Origin: Yeosuana aquiaggeris
Lineage (GTDB): Bacteria > Bacteroidota > Bacteroidia > Flavobacteriales > Flavobacteriaceae
Assembly: GCF_044003965.1 (NCBI RefSeq)
Contig: NZ_JBAWKC010000004.1
Coordinates: 124,001 to 188,000 of the forward strand
Reading direction: 5' to 3'
Length of the DNA: 64,000 bases
The first letter of the stretch is position 1; each line of letters begins with the position of its first letter. The position numbers and the translations under genes are program-made. Positions 1 to 9,452 of the stretch are shown here, piece by piece. The notes under the pieces are model-generated. The model saw nothing but the letters and a program-made list of their open reading frames with translations, did no database searches and was not told the DNA's origin.

Positions 1-455
1 CATTTTGGTCGGCATTTACTGAGGCATACACTAAGAAGGATTATTTATGGATGAAGACAACATTAAAAAATTTAAAAAATATTTCCTATTTAGCAGTGTT
101 TGGAGTTATTATTTTGGTTTTGTTTTCCAAATACATATATCAGCTCTGGATAGGTGATACAATAATAATACCTTTACATGTAACAATTGTAGTTGGTTTT
201 TATATAATATTATTAATTGTTGTAGCTCTTTATACACAGATTTTGAATGGAATTGGAAAGATTAAAATACAGCTACTATCCTATTCTATAGCGACTATTT
301 TTCATATTCCATTGGCAATATTTTTAGGAAATAAATGGGGTATTATAGGAGTAATTTTATCAGCCTCGTTTTTTTATTTTATTATTTCAATTTACACGAT
401 GAAGCAAGTTAATCTTATTGTGCGCAATAAGGCTAAAGGAATATGGATTAAATAA
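1..455 (+). CDS. oligosaccharide flippase (Wzx-like), C-terminal part, truncated by window edge
   Basis: The reading frame is open from base 3, upstream of the first ATG at 51, so this is the tail of a longer gene that starts outside the window. The visible 151 or so residues hold about four hydrophobic helices, and the segment FWSAFTEAYTKKDYLWMK before the first ATG resembles the central loop of MATE/Wzx-type O-antigen flippases. Such proteins move lipid-linked sugar repeat units across the inner membrane. It heads the plus-strand polysaccharide operon and is followed 21 bp later by a Wzy/ligase-like gene. The family call rests on topology, this loop and context, so exact substrate is unknown. 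Confidence 0.75.
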   Translation, partial: FWSAFTEAYTKKDYLWMKTTLKNLKNISYLAVFGVIILVLFSKYIYQLWIGDTIIIPLHVTIVVGFYIILLIVVALYTQILNGIGKIKIQLLSYSIATIFHIPLAIFLGNKWGIIGVILSASFFYFIISIYTMKQVNLIVRNKAKGIWIK

Positions 456-476
456 TTTGAATTATTATTTAAATAA

Positions 477-1775
477 ATGAAATTTACTAACAAACAAATC
501 CTGGCTTTTATTTTTGGACTTGGAGCAACCATTACAATTCGCATTGTTGGTATTTTTGCTATCAGTGACGCAATAGCTATTCTGTTTTTGCCTTTTATTT
601 TTGGGAAAAAGAGGATGTTTGCTGATAAACATTTTCGTAATGTTATTATTTTATTGCTGCTTTGGATGTTTTCGGCAATTATTTCAGATTTTTATAATGA
701 TACAGAACAGATTGATTCTTTGAAGGGGGTTTTCGGAATTATTCCTTTTTTTGCATGTTTGGTATTTGCTTATTGGTTATTAAAAAACAATTTTAGATTA
801 ATGGAACCTTTTCTTTGGGGTTATGCAATATCGTTTACAGTAAGTGCAGGATTTGGTTTGGATGCATTTTACCAGGAACAAATAGCTCGGAAGGGAATGG
901 AATCTATATCCTCTTTAGGGTATTATAATAAAATTATAATATGGATAATAAGTAGTTTTATTTCAGGGGCTTTTGCAATAAGTTATTTTAAGAAATATCC
1001 GTACTTGGTAACCTTGGTATTATTTGTATTTTCCTTCATTACCTTGCTAGAAGGCTCAAGAAGTACCTTTCTTATTTTTTTTATTGCTTCGCTCACATTG
1101 TTCTATATTTTAAAGATTACCAAAGAATTACCCTGGAATGGTTTTTTATGGCAAGAACGATTAGGTAGAAAAATTCCAAAGTTTATTTTATTTGCATCAG
1201 TTCTGGTTTTCGCAGGGAAAAATATTTATGAGTATGGTGTGACTAAAGGGTATATGGGAGATGATGAACTTCAAAAATACAAAATGCAAGCTATTTCTAA
1301 AATCGGATTACTTTCAGGTCGAGGAGAATTCGTTTCTGCAGTTTTGGCAATAAAAGATGCCCCAATATTGGGACATGGGTCCTACGCTAAAGATAAAAAT
1401 AAATATGGTTATTCGGCTGCAGTTTTAACAGGTCAAGATGATTTTAGTATAAATTGGAATTTTACTCGTGGGGATGATATTCAAATACCATCACACTCTC
1501 ATTTATGGTCTGCATGGGTATTTAATGGGGTTATGGGTGCAGTATTTTGGTTTTATATTTTATTTGGTATCCTTCTGAAATTTATTAGAAAAAGGTTATT
1601 CTCTTACCCAAAATATTTAGCATATGTACTACTAGGTATTTTTTCTTTAGGCTGGAATATATTATTTAGCCCATTTTCCCAAAAACCTATGTTAGCCATG
1701 GCTATAGTATTTTTTATTATGTTATTGCGCAAAGAGAGCATAATTCTAGAAAGAATAAAAAAAATAAATGATTAG
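477..1775 (+). CDS. O-antigen ligase/polymerase-like membrane protein (Wzy/WaaL type)
   Basis: The 432-residue protein is almost wholly hydrophobic, with ten or more predicted membrane segments and one larger soluble loop around residues 230-330. That loop contains GHGSY near residue 299, like the G-H-G-S/N signature in the Wzy_C domain of O-antigen ligases and polymerases. The segment EGSRSTFLIF near residue 195 fits the same family. It likely joins polysaccharide repeat units, or transfers finished chains, on the periplasmic face of the inner membrane. Its end overlaps the next gene by 8 bp. Polymerase and ligase cannot be told apart from sequence alone, but its place beside a flippase favours Wzy. 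Confidence 0.75.
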   Translation: MKFTNKQILAFIFGLGATITIRIVGIFAISDAIAILFLPFIFGKKRMFADKHFRNVIILLLLWMFSAIISDFYNDTEQIDSLKGVFGIIPFFACLVFAYWLLKNNFRLMEPFLWGYAISFTVSAGFGLDAFYQEQIARKGMESISSLGYYNKIIIWIISSFISGAFAISYFKKYPYLVTLVLFVFSFITLLEGSRSTFLIFFIASLTLFYILKITKELPWNGFLWQERLGRKIPKFILFASVLVFAGKNIYEYGVTKGYMGDDELQKYKMQAISKIGLLSGRGEFVSAVLAIKDAPILGHGSYAKDKNKYGYSAAVLTGQDDFSINWNFTRGDDIQIPSHSHLWSAWVFNGVMGAVFWFYILFGILLKFIRKRLFSYPKYLAYVLLGIFSLGWNILFSPFSQKPMLAMAIVFFIMLLRKESIILERIKKIND

Positions 1776-2487
1776 CATAATTACTCCCGTATTCAATGGT
1801 GCTCAATTTATTCGTAAAAATATCGAGTGTGTCAGGCAGCTTTCATTTCCCTTTGAGCATATCATTGTTGATGGCGGTTCTACTGACGGAACGTTAGAAA
1901 TTATTCAGGAATATCCCTCACTACAGTTATTACATCAAACAGAAAAATCTGGCATGTATGGAGCAATTGACATGGGTTTTAAACAGGCAATAGGTGAATA
2001 CATTTGCTGGATTAATTGCGACGATATTATATATCCACGGGAATACGAAAAATTTTGTTTGTGGACAGAACGAAATAATCTGGACTTCGCCAGTTCTAAT
2101 GGAATTTTTAATTACGTTAAAGAAAATAGAAAAGTGCAGGTACGAAGCACAAAATATTTAAAGTGTTTTCTAAAAAAAGGATTTTTCCCATTTAGCCAAC
2201 CCAGTGTTATTTATCGAAAAAAATTATATGAAAACTCAGGAGGTTTGGATTTTAAAAATTTTAAAATTGCTGGTGATATGGATCTTTTTTACCGCATGGC
2301 TACTATAAAAGAAGCAAAATTTGGGTTTAAAAATTTATACACATCCGAATTTTTAAAATACGGTGACTCACTTGGTGATAATAACGGCCAATTGGGAAAA
2401 AATGAGAGAAAGAATATAGGTTATATTCCTAGAGTAACTTGGTTTAATCGTGTTTTTTTAAAATTAGTTAGAATATTGCATATCTAA
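1768..2487 (+). CDS. glycosyltransferase family 2
   Basis: This 239-residue cytoplasmic protein opens with the GT-A nucleotide-sugar fold: IITPVFNGAQFIRKNIE, then HIIVDGGSTDGT, then a DXD-like metal site INCDD near residue 85. The middle segment IAGDMDLFYRMA matches the acceptor-side motif of WcaA-like enzymes. It should add one sugar to the lipid-linked repeat unit. The start overlaps the upstream Wzy-like gene by 8 bp and the acyltransferase begins 6 bp after its stop, which indicates translational coupling. Sugar donor and acceptor cannot be inferred. Confidence 0.85.
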   Translation: MISIITPVFNGAQFIRKNIECVRQLSFPFEHIIVDGGSTDGTLEIIQEYPSLQLLHQTEKSGMYGAIDMGFKQAIGEYICWINCDDIIYPREYEKFCLWTERNNLDFASSNGIFNYVKENRKVQVRSTKYLKCFLKKGFFPFSQPSVIYRKKLYENSGGLDFKNFKIAGDMDLFYRMATIKEAKFGFKNLYTSEFLKYGDSLGDNNGQLGKNERKNIGYIPRVTWFNRVFLKLVRILHI

Positions 2488-2493
2488 ATTTCT

Positions 2494-3225
2494 ATGTGGA
2501 TTAAAATAAATGAATTAAGGCGGTTTTTAAGGATAGGAATATTAAAAACCTTATTCCTAAATTTCTATATGCTACCACTTAATCAAGCTATTCGTCTTCC
2601 AATTATTTTAACTCGAAAAGTTCATTTGTTCGATTTAAGCGGAAAAATTAAAATAAATGGGCCGGTTAAATTTAGTATGATTCGTTTTGGCTATTTTGGA
2701 GAAGACACTGCAGTTGCTAAAGATTTTAATACTTTACTTAAAATACGTGGAACCTTGATTTTTAATGGCGGCGCTCATTTTGGAATTGGCGTAACTATAC
2801 GTGTTGAAAATGGAGCTACATTTGAAATTGGTAATAATGTCAGGATCAGCAATCAAACCAAAATAATTTGTTACGAAAAAATTGAAATTGGAAATGACTG
2901 CAGAATTGCATGGGAATGTCAAATTATTGATACTACATTTCATTATATCAGAAATAAAATAACCGGGGAATTTGCAGGTTTAAATGCATCTGTTAAAATA
3001 GGAAACAATAATTGGATTGGTAACCGGTCCAACATCATGAAGGGAACAGAAACCCCCGATTTCTGTATTATTGCCGGCGGCAGTCTATGTAACCAGAAAT
3101 ATGATATTCAGGAATATTCGCTGATTGCCGGAACACCAGCAAAGCTCAAGAAAACAAATGTTTACAGAGTTTTAGATGAAGAAGAGAAGGATATTAAAAT
3201 CAATTCAAATATTACTACAATATAA
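2494..3225 (+). CDS. left-handed beta-helix acyltransferase (hexapeptide repeat family)
   Basis: The 243-residue protein has the imperfect hexapeptide repeats of left-handed beta-helix acyltransferases from about residue 85 to 215, for example IEIGNDC, VKIGNNNWIG and SLIAGTPAKL. The last segment is the usual closing turn of acetyltransferases in polysaccharide loci. It probably O-acetylates a sugar of the repeat unit using acetyl-CoA. Its stop and the next start share one base (TAATG), so the two are coupled. The N-terminal 80 residues are not repetitive and I do not recognise them. Confidence 0.8.
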   Translation: MWIKINELRRFLRIGILKTLFLNFYMLPLNQAIRLPIILTRKVHLFDLSGKIKINGPVKFSMIRFGYFGEDTAVAKDFNTLLKIRGTLIFNGGAHFGIGVTIRVENGATFEIGNNVRISNQTKIICYEKIEIGNDCRIAWECQIIDTTFHYIRNKITGEFAGLNASVKIGNNNWIGNRSNIMKGTETPDFCIIAGGSLCNQKYDIQEYSLIAGTPAKLKKTNVYRVLDEEEKDIKINSNITTI

Positions 3226-4262
3226 TGAAAATTGTTTTTTTAGTTGCAAGCTATATGCCACATCAAATTGCATTAATAAATGCAATAATTAAACAATATA
3301 ATGTAGAAATACATTCATTCAGCATAAGTAAAAATTTTTCATTCATACCAAATAATTCAAAAGGGCTCATTACCTATGAACCAAGTAATTATAATGTTAT
3401 ACAACTTTATAGAAAAATTCTTGAAATTAATCCAAAACTGATTGTAGTTGCAGGATGGTTTATAAAAGATTTTGTTGGAGTTGCGAAAAAAATCAATAAA
3501 ACACTTAATATTCCTGTAGTTTCATATTCTGACACCCAATGGAGAAACAACTGGAAACAAAAACTTAATTGCCTGATAAGCCCGTGGCATTTGAAAAAGG
3601 CATTTTCGCATATTTGGGTAGCTGGAATTTATCAATACGAATATGCCCGGAAACTGAGATTTGAAAAAAATCAAATCATATACAACTCATTAAGTTGTGA
3701 TATAAAACTTTTTCAAAATGTTTCATTCGAACAAAAAACATCAGATTATCCTAAAAACTTCCTTTTTATTGGTCGGTTTGTTCCGGTCAAAGGACTTCAT
3801 TTATTAATGGATGCTTGGCAACAAATATCCGACAAAAAAGGCTGGACTCTAACATTAGTTGGCGATGGTCCTTTAAAAACGCACTATCAAAACGAAGAGA
3901 GTGTTATTGTAAAGAATTTCATGCCGCAAACACAATTGATAAAAGAGATTCAGCAGTCCGGTTGTTTTATACTACCATCAGTTTTTGAGCCATGGGCTTT
4001 GGTTATTCATGAAGCTGCAGCAGCAGGTTTGCCTATAATAGCTACTGATGTATGTGGTGCAACGCCCCATTTTGTAATCAATGGTTTTAATGGTTATCAG
4101 GTGAAACCCAATGTTACAAGTATTAAAAATGCATTGGAAAGTTTTATTATGCTGGATACGAAACAATTAATTCGTTTTTCCCAAAACAGCCTAAAACTTG
4201 CGGAAAGTATTACTCCTGAATTAGGCGCTGCACAACTAATGAGCATATTAAATAAGGCTTAA
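3225..4262 (+). CDS. glycosyltransferase family 4
   Basis: At 345 residues this is a typical GT-B enzyme. The donor-binding half starts with FLFIGRFVPVKGLHLLMDAW near residue 182 and carries the retaining-GT4 EX7E region in FEPWALVIHEAAAAGLPII near residues 255-275. The N-terminal half begins with the acceptor-side strand KIVFLVASYMPHQ. It should transfer a nucleotide sugar onto the lipid-linked repeat unit in the cytoplasm. The start shares a base with the upstream acyltransferase stop, and the next GT4 follows after 6 bp. Linkage and sugar are unknown. Confidence 0.88.
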   Translation: MKIVFLVASYMPHQIALINAIIKQYNVEIHSFSISKNFSFIPNNSKGLITYEPSNYNVIQLYRKILEINPKLIVVAGWFIKDFVGVAKKINKTLNIPVVSYSDTQWRNNWKQKLNCLISPWHLKKAFSHIWVAGIYQYEYARKLRFEKNQIIYNSLSCDIKLFQNVSFEQKTSDYPKNFLFIGRFVPVKGLHLLMDAWQQISDKKGWTLTLVGDGPLKTHYQNEESVIVKNFMPQTQLIKEIQQSGCFILPSVFEPWALVIHEAAAAGLPIIATDVCGATPHFVINGFNGYQVKPNVTSIKNALESFIMLDTKQLIRFSQNSLKLAESITPELGAAQLMSILNKA

Positions 4263-4268
4263 TTTAAA

Positions 4269-5408
4269 ATGAAAATATTACACACCATTTCCGGGATGGG
4301 AATCAGCTCCGGCGGCCCAACTGCCTGTTTATATAACCTGATAGCTGGGTTAAGGCAGCAAGGCGAAAATGTAAATGTTTTAACCTTTAAACCGGAAAAT
4401 ATTGATTCCCTTATTTTAACTGAAGATTACATTCTAGGAGTAAAAAGCCCGTTTGAAAACAGATATGGCTATTCACTGAATTTCAAAAAAGAACTGCAGC
4501 AATTCAAAGATTTGGATATCATCCATGCCAACGGACTATGGCAATTTACAACTCATGCATCAGCGGTTTTTGGACGTAAAAACAACATTCCCTATCTTAT
4601 TTCACCTCACGGAATGTTATATCCAGAAGCCATTAAAACATCATCGTGGTTAAAAAAAATTGCATTGCCACTCTACCAGCGTAAAGATTTACAAAGGGCA
4701 GCAGTAATTCATGCCACCTGCAAACAGGAAATGGAATTTATTAGGGCATTTGGATTTAATAATCCGATAGCAATCATACCCAATGCCATAGATGTTAAAA
4801 CACCAATGAAATTTACACATTTAACAGCAAAAAAAAAGCAGGTAGGTTTCGTAGGCAGGTTTGCCACTATTAAAAATCTTGAGGTGCTATTGGAAGCTTG
4901 GGCTAAATCAGGAAAAAATCACCCAGGATGGGAATTGGTATTAATTGGCGATGGAGACCCTGTTTATAAAAAGAGTTTAATCCAATTAGCCAATAAATTA
5001 GAAATTAAAAACATCCGTTTTACTGGCTTTTTATCGGGCGATGAAAAAGAAATTGCATTGCAAAACTTGAACTATTTAGTATTACCAAGCAAATCTGAAA
5101 ATTTTGGTATGGTAGTGTCGGAAGCATTAATTAGAGAAATTCCTGTCATTGCATCTAAAGGAACACCTTGGGAAGAACTTAATACTTGCCATGCTGGTTG
5201 GTGGATCGATTTCGGTGTTGAACCTTTAATAAATGCCTTATTAAATGCGATGCAAACACCAAAAATTGAAATGGAAACAATGGGTAAGAACGGTAGAAAA
5301 TTAATTGAAGAAAAATATAATATGGAATTTGTAGCAAGCCAGATGATACAATTATACCAATGGCTATTAAAAAAAGGCGAGAAACCTGAATTTGTTAATT
5401 TAATTTAA
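4269..5408 (+). CDS. glycosyltransferase family 4
   Basis: A second GT-B glycosyltransferase of 379 residues. The N-terminal domain holds the glycine-rich GMGISSGGPT loop and PHGMLYPEA; the C-terminal domain has VGFVGRFATIKNLEVLLEAW near residue 192 and SENFGMVVSEALIREIPVI near 278, where the EX7E glutamates sit. These are standard for WcaL/RfaG-type retaining enzymes. It is not a recent copy of the preceding GT4, since the two differ throughout. A methyltransferase starts 5 bp after its stop in the same operon. Confidence 0.88.
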   Translation: MKILHTISGMGISSGGPTACLYNLIAGLRQQGENVNVLTFKPENIDSLILTEDYILGVKSPFENRYGYSLNFKKELQQFKDLDIIHANGLWQFTTHASAVFGRKNNIPYLISPHGMLYPEAIKTSSWLKKIALPLYQRKDLQRAAVIHATCKQEMEFIRAFGFNNPIAIIPNAIDVKTPMKFTHLTAKKKQVGFVGRFATIKNLEVLLEAWAKSGKNHPGWELVLIGDGDPVYKKSLIQLANKLEIKNIRFTGFLSGDEKEIALQNLNYLVLPSKSENFGMVVSEALIREIPVIASKGTPWEELNTCHAGWWIDFGVEPLINALLNAMQTPKIEMETMGKNGRKLIEEKYNMEFVASQMIQLYQWLLKKGEKPEFVNLI

Positions 5409-5413
5409 ATAAT

Positions 5414-6043
5414 ATGTCAGAATATAAAGATTACAACTGGAATGATGATGATTTTACAAATGCCCATGGAGTATTTATGACCCCTATAATTAAAATGTTA
5501 CCAACCGACGGATCTCCAATTTTAGATGTTGGTTGTGGTAATGGAGCATTTGCAAATTATTTAATTAGTAAAGGATATAATGTTTTTGGCACCGACGCAT
5601 CGATTTCCGGAATAGAAATTGCAAATAAGAAAAATCCTCAACATTTTTTTGTTCAAGACTTGGCAAAGGATGAGTTACCAATACAACTTCAACATATTCA
5701 ATTTAAAACCATTATTTCAACTGAAGTAATTGAGCATTTATACGACCCCCGAAAATACATTGCATTTTGCAAATCAATTCTTGAAAAATCATCTGGAGGT
5801 AATTTAATTATTTCAACTCCTTATCATGGTTTTTTAAAAAATTTGGCTTTATCAGTTTTTGATGCTTGGGATAGGCATTTAACAGTGTTATGGGATGGTG
5901 GTCACATAAAATTTTGGTCTTTTAATACCTTATCTAAACTTCTAAAGGAATATAATTTTGAAATCCTTGCATTTAAAGGTTGTGGTAGGTTTCCTTATTT
6001 ATGGCATTCAATGGTTATTAATTCAAAAATTAAAGTTGAATGA
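5414..6043 (+). CDS. class I SAM-dependent methyltransferase
   Basis: The 209-residue protein has the SAM-binding motif I ILDVGCGNGAFANYL near residue 37, followed by the acidic motif II at VFGTDAS and the post-motif STEVIEHLYDP that is usual in UbiG/Methyltransf_11-type enzymes. In this operon the most likely substrate is a sugar hydroxyl of the growing polysaccharide, or its chain end. Its stop overlaps the following acetyltransferase start by 4 bp. The target is inferred from neighbours only. Confidence 0.85.
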   Translation: MSEYKDYNWNDDDFTNAHGVFMTPIIKMLPTDGSPILDVGCGNGAFANYLISKGYNVFGTDASISGIEIANKKNPQHFFVQDLAKDELPIQLQHIQFKTIISTEVIEHLYDPRKYIAFCKSILEKSSGGNLIISTPYHGFLKNLALSVFDAWDRHLTVLWDGGHIKFWSFNTLSKLLKEYNFEILAFKGCGRFPYLWHSMVINSKIKVE

Positions 6044-6597
6044 ATCATAACAAGATAGATTTATCAAAATATAAAAATGCATTGAGTAAAAAAAACCAAC
6101 TCGCACGTTTTTTCTGGACAATTATATGGTTTTTATTGGCAAGACCTTTGCCAAGAAGTGTTGGACGATCTTGGAAGTTGTTTTTATTGAGGTGCTTTGG
6201 GGCAAAAGTCCATAAATCGGCACATGTCTATTCTTCTGTTCGTATTTATGCACCCTGGCATTTAGAAATGCATGCTTATAGTTGTTTAGCTCCTGAAGTT
6301 GATTGTTACAACGTGGATAAAGTATCTATAGGAGCAAATACGACCGTATCTCAAAAAACCTATTTGTGTACGGCTTCACATGATATTACAAAATCTCATA
6401 ACCCGTTGGTTACTGCTCCTATAATTATTGCAGATCAATCATGGATTGGAGCCGATGTCTTTATAGGTATGGGTGTCAATGTTGGTCAAGGTGCTGTAAT
6501 TGGTGCGCGAGCAGCAGTTTTTAAAGATGTGGAACCCTGGACCATTGTTGGTGGTAACCCAGCAAAATTTATAAAAAAAAGAATAATTAATGAATAG
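6040..6597 (+). CDS. WcaF-like hexapeptide acetyltransferase
   Basis: This 185-residue protein matches the colanic-acid acetyltransferase WcaF pattern in length and order. A basic N-terminal stretch with LARPLPRSVGRSWKLFLLRCFGAKV is followed by hexapeptide coils, a probable catalytic histidine in CTASHDITKSHN, and a final VGGNPAKFIKKR turn. It should O-acetylate a sugar residue of the exported polysaccharide. It overlaps the methyltransferase by 4 bp upstream and the next glycosyltransferase by 8 bp downstream. With the gene at 2494 it gives the cluster two separate acyl-decorating enzymes. Confidence 0.85.
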   Translation: MNHNKIDLSKYKNALSKKNQLARFFWTIIWFLLARPLPRSVGRSWKLFLLRCFGAKVHKSAHVYSSVRIYAPWHLEMHAYSCLAPEVDCYNVDKVSIGANTTVSQKTYLCTASHDITKSHNPLVTAPIIIADQSWIGADVFIGMGVNVGQGAVIGARAAVFKDVEPWTIVGGNPAKFIKKRIINE

Positions 6598-7510
6598 GAA
6601 GCCCTCCCTTACTGCTATTATTTTAACCTATAATGAAGAAATTCATTTAGAACGTTGTTTAGATTCTTTAAAAGATGTCTGTAAAGATATTGTAGTCGTT
6701 GATTCCTTTTCAACCGATGGCACAGAAGCCATAGCTTTAAAATATGAGGCTCGCTTTTATCAAAATAAATGGATTAATTATGCAACCCAATTTAACTGGG
6801 GCTTAAAAAATACTAATATTGATACAGATTGGGTATTGCGCTTAGATGCTGATGAATATATAAATGTTCATTTGCAACAAGAGCTTCAACATAAGTTACC
6901 ACTTTTACAGAAAAATATAAATGGAGTATTTGTAAAGCGCCTCATGTATTTTTTTGACAAGCCATTAAAAAAAGCGGGAATGTACCCTATCTGGCATTTG
7001 AAGATTTGGCGGCATGGTGATGCATTCTGTGAACAGCGTTGGATGGATGAACGCATGAAAATTAAACGGGGTGAAACCATAAAACTGCAAGGTGATCTTA
7101 TAGACCATAATTTAAATAATTTAACCTGGTGGACACAGAAACATAATGGCTATGCCACCCGGGAAGCCATTGATATTTTAAATTCAATTTACAATTTTAC
7201 CAATTCGGCAGGTGTAAAAGCAAACCTTTTTGGTAATGGCGAAGAACGTCGCCGATGGTTTAAAAAACGTTATTTGAAATTGCCTCTTTTTATAAGGCCT
7301 TTTTTGTTTTTTATAGTAAGATATGTTTTTCAAGGTGGTTTTTTAGAAGGAAAAAGAGGTTTTATCTGGAACGTATTGCAATGTGGCTGGTACCGGTTTT
7401 TGGTTGATGCAAAAATTTATGAAGCGTATAAAAAAGTAGGGAGAAATCGCGCATCCTTAATCACATATTTTAAAAACGAATATGGGTATGATATAACCAA
7501 GATTAATTGA
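6590..7510 (+). CDS. glycosyltransferase family 2 (WaaE/KdtX-like)
   Basis: The 306-residue protein begins with AIILTYNEEIHLERCLDSL, then VVDSFSTDGTE and the metal-binding RLDADEYI near residue 85, giving the layout of LPS-core beta-glucosyltransferases of the WaaE/KdtX group. A C-terminal hydrophobic stretch around LPLFIRPFLFFIVRYVFQGG near residues 225-245 probably touches the membrane, as in other members. It likely adds a sugar to a lipid-linked acceptor. It overlaps the acetyltransferase upstream by 8 bp and ends within the next gene's initiation region. Confidence 0.85.
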   Translation: MNRKPSLTAIILTYNEEIHLERCLDSLKDVCKDIVVVDSFSTDGTEAIALKYEARFYQNKWINYATQFNWGLKNTNIDTDWVLRLDADEYINVHLQQELQHKLPLLQKNINGVFVKRLMYFFDKPLKKAGMYPIWHLKIWRHGDAFCEQRWMDERMKIKRGETIKLQGDLIDHNLNNLTWWTQKHNGYATREAIDILNSIYNFTNSAGVKANLFGNGEERRRWFKKRYLKLPLFIRPFLFFIVRYVFQGGFLEGKRGFIWNVLQCGWYRFLVDAKIYEAYKKVGRNRASLITYFKNEYGYDITKIN

Positions 7511-7512
7511 AC

Positions 7513-8265
7513 ATGAAACTATCCATCATCACAGCTACGTATAACAGTCAAGCCACTATTGCCAGTTGCATGGCATCCTTAGTGCAACAAAGCTATCAGG
7601 CTATTGAATATGTGATTGTAGATGGTAATTCCAGTGATGACACCTTAGAGATTGTAAAGCAATACCAATTAAACTATCCACATGTTGCCTTTAAAATCAC
7701 ATCAGAACCCGATTTAGGTATTTACGATGCTTTAAATAAAGGGATTGCTCAGGCAACGGGCGCTGTTATTGGCTTTGTACATTCTGATGATGTGCTGGCA
7801 TCAAACACTATTTTATCTGAAATTGCCCAAGCCTTTCAAAATAAAGCTCTGGATGGTGTGTATGGTGATTTGCAGTATGTAGCGCATTCAAATACAAATC
7901 AGGTCATCCGTTACTGGAAAAGCCGGTCCTTTCATCCTAAATTATTAAAACAAGGCTGGATGCCTGCGCACCCTACCCTGTTTTTAAAACGTGGAGTTTA
8001 TGAAAAATATGGTAATTTTGATACATCGTATAAAATAGCAGCAGATTATGATTTTATGTTACGCATACTCAAAGAGCATACTCTTAAATTTTTATATTTA
8101 CCACAAGTAATAACCAAAATGCGCGTTGGGGGGATGAGCAATCGCTCTGTTAAAAATATAATACAAAAATCAAAAGAAGATTATCGTGCGGTAACTTCTA
8201 ATAAAGTAGGCGGTTTACTGTCAGTTTTAAGGAAGAATACCTCAAAAATAAAACAGTTTATTTGA
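7513..8265 (+). CDS. glycosyltransferase family 2 (WcaA-like)
   Basis: I place the start at ATG 7513 rather than the TTG at 7507, because the family begins directly with the first strand: KLSIITATYNSQATI. Further motifs are VIVDGNSSDDT, the DXD-like HSDDVLA near residue 95, and IAADYDFMLRIL near 175. This is the arrangement of WcaA and related GT-A enzymes with about 250 residues. It is the last glycosyltransferase of the operon; a 39 bp gap then separates it from the initiating phosphotransferase. Confidence 0.87.
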   Translation: MKLSIITATYNSQATIASCMASLVQQSYQAIEYVIVDGNSSDDTLEIVKQYQLNYPHVAFKITSEPDLGIYDALNKGIAQATGAVIGFVHSDDVLASNTILSEIAQAFQNKALDGVYGDLQYVAHSNTNQVIRYWKSRSFHPKLLKQGWMPAHPTLFLKRGVYEKYGNFDTSYKIAADYDFMLRILKEHTLKFLYLPQVITKMRVGGMSNRSVKNIIQKSKEDYRAVTSNKVGGLLSVLRKNTSKIKQFI

Positions 8266-8304
8266 AAATGTCATTGGTATAAAAACCTAATAAATGAGAA
8301 AAAA

Positions 8305-9423
8305 ATGCTAAACGAAATGATGTCAAACTTAACGCTGGCCAGTATACTGGCAGTCATCAATTCATTTTTACTGGTGTATTTTATCATACCAAAAATAAGC
8401 TGGGTGATACACATGCGGCAATTACATGATAATCCGGATGAAAGAAGCTCTCATAGTACCGCCATTCCTACCATGGCAGGCATTTCTTTTTTTATTACCC
8501 TGATCATGACCTTGTTTTTTATCAAACACTTTGATTCAGACCAAATAAGTTTAAATATCATTGCAGCTATCACACTCTTGTTTATCATTGGCTTAAAAGA
8601 CGATCTGGTCCTGGCTACCCCAAGAGCTAAAATACTCATGGAAACATGCGCCATTCTTTTGATGCTGTTTTCCAGCACTATGCAGATACCTACCTTCCAT
8701 GGTTTTTTAGGCCTGCACGAAGTACCTGTAGTGCTCACTTACATAGCCATTATACTCATGATGCTCACCATTATCAATGCCTATAATTTAATTGATGGTA
8801 TTGACGGGCTGGCGGCTATTGTGGCGATCATTATTTTTAGTATCTATGGTCTGATATTTTTTGCCACCGATTTACACTTTTATTTTTTGTTGTGCCTAAG
8901 TCTTATAGGTATCTTACTGGCCTACCTGAATTATAATTTCTCTTCAACAAAAAAAATATTTATGGGCGATACGGGGTCTCTCATTATTGGCTTTTGTATA
9001 GGGCTTTGTACCTTAAAATTTCTGGCCATGGATGATGCCATTTTTAATCACTTTTCATTTCAACCCGAAAATAAATTGATTGTGATTGCCGCCATTTTAT
9101 GGATCCCGCTATTTGATATGTTACGGGTGATAAATGTGCGTTTGCTTAATAAAAAAAGCCCCTTTTACCCGGATCGGAATCATATGCATCATATATTGAT
9201 CGATGCCGGGATCTCTCATTTTCAAGCCACCATGTTATTAGGTCTTTTAAATTACATCATCGTCATTGTGATTATCCGACTGTCGTCCATTTGGAATAGC
9301 TTTATTATGGTGGCCTTATTATTAGGACTGTTTATTGCAGGCGTTTTTATATTTTACATTCTTAAGAAAAAAATCACCTTAAAAAATCAAAAAATCAAAA
9401 ACATAAAAATTCATATCAATTGA
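8305..9423 (+). CDS. undecaprenyl-phosphate sugar-1-phosphate transferase (WecA/MraY family)
   Basis: This 372-residue polytopic membrane protein has about ten hydrophobic helices and the family motifs: an Asp-Asp pair in KDDLVLATPRAK, NAYNLIDGIDGLAA near residue 152, MGDTGSLIIGF near 220, and the HMHH histidine box near 297. Enzymes of this family transfer a sugar-1-phosphate, usually GlcNAc-1-P, to undecaprenyl phosphate. It therefore probably starts the repeat unit that the upstream glycosyltransferases extend. From here to 12593 the codons are visibly richer in G and C than at the 5' end of the operon. Confidence 0.9.
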   Translation: MLNEMMSNLTLASILAVINSFLLVYFIIPKISWVIHMRQLHDNPDERSSHSTAIPTMAGISFFITLIMTLFFIKHFDSDQISLNIIAAITLLFIIGLKDDLVLATPRAKILMETCAILLMLFSSTMQIPTFHGFLGLHEVPVVLTYIAIILMMLTIINAYNLIDGIDGLAAIVAIIIFSIYGLIFFATDLHFYFLLCLSLIGILLAYLNYNFSSTKKIFMGDTGSLIIGFCIGLCTLKFLAMDDAIFNHFSFQPENKLIVIAAILWIPLFDMLRVINVRLLNKKSPFYPDRNHMHHILIDAGISHFQATMLLGLLNYIIVIVIIRLSSIWNSFIMVALLLGLFIAGVFIFYILKKKITLKNQKIKNIKIHIN

Positions 9424-9452
9424 AACACGAGCACCATTATAGTTTAAAAATC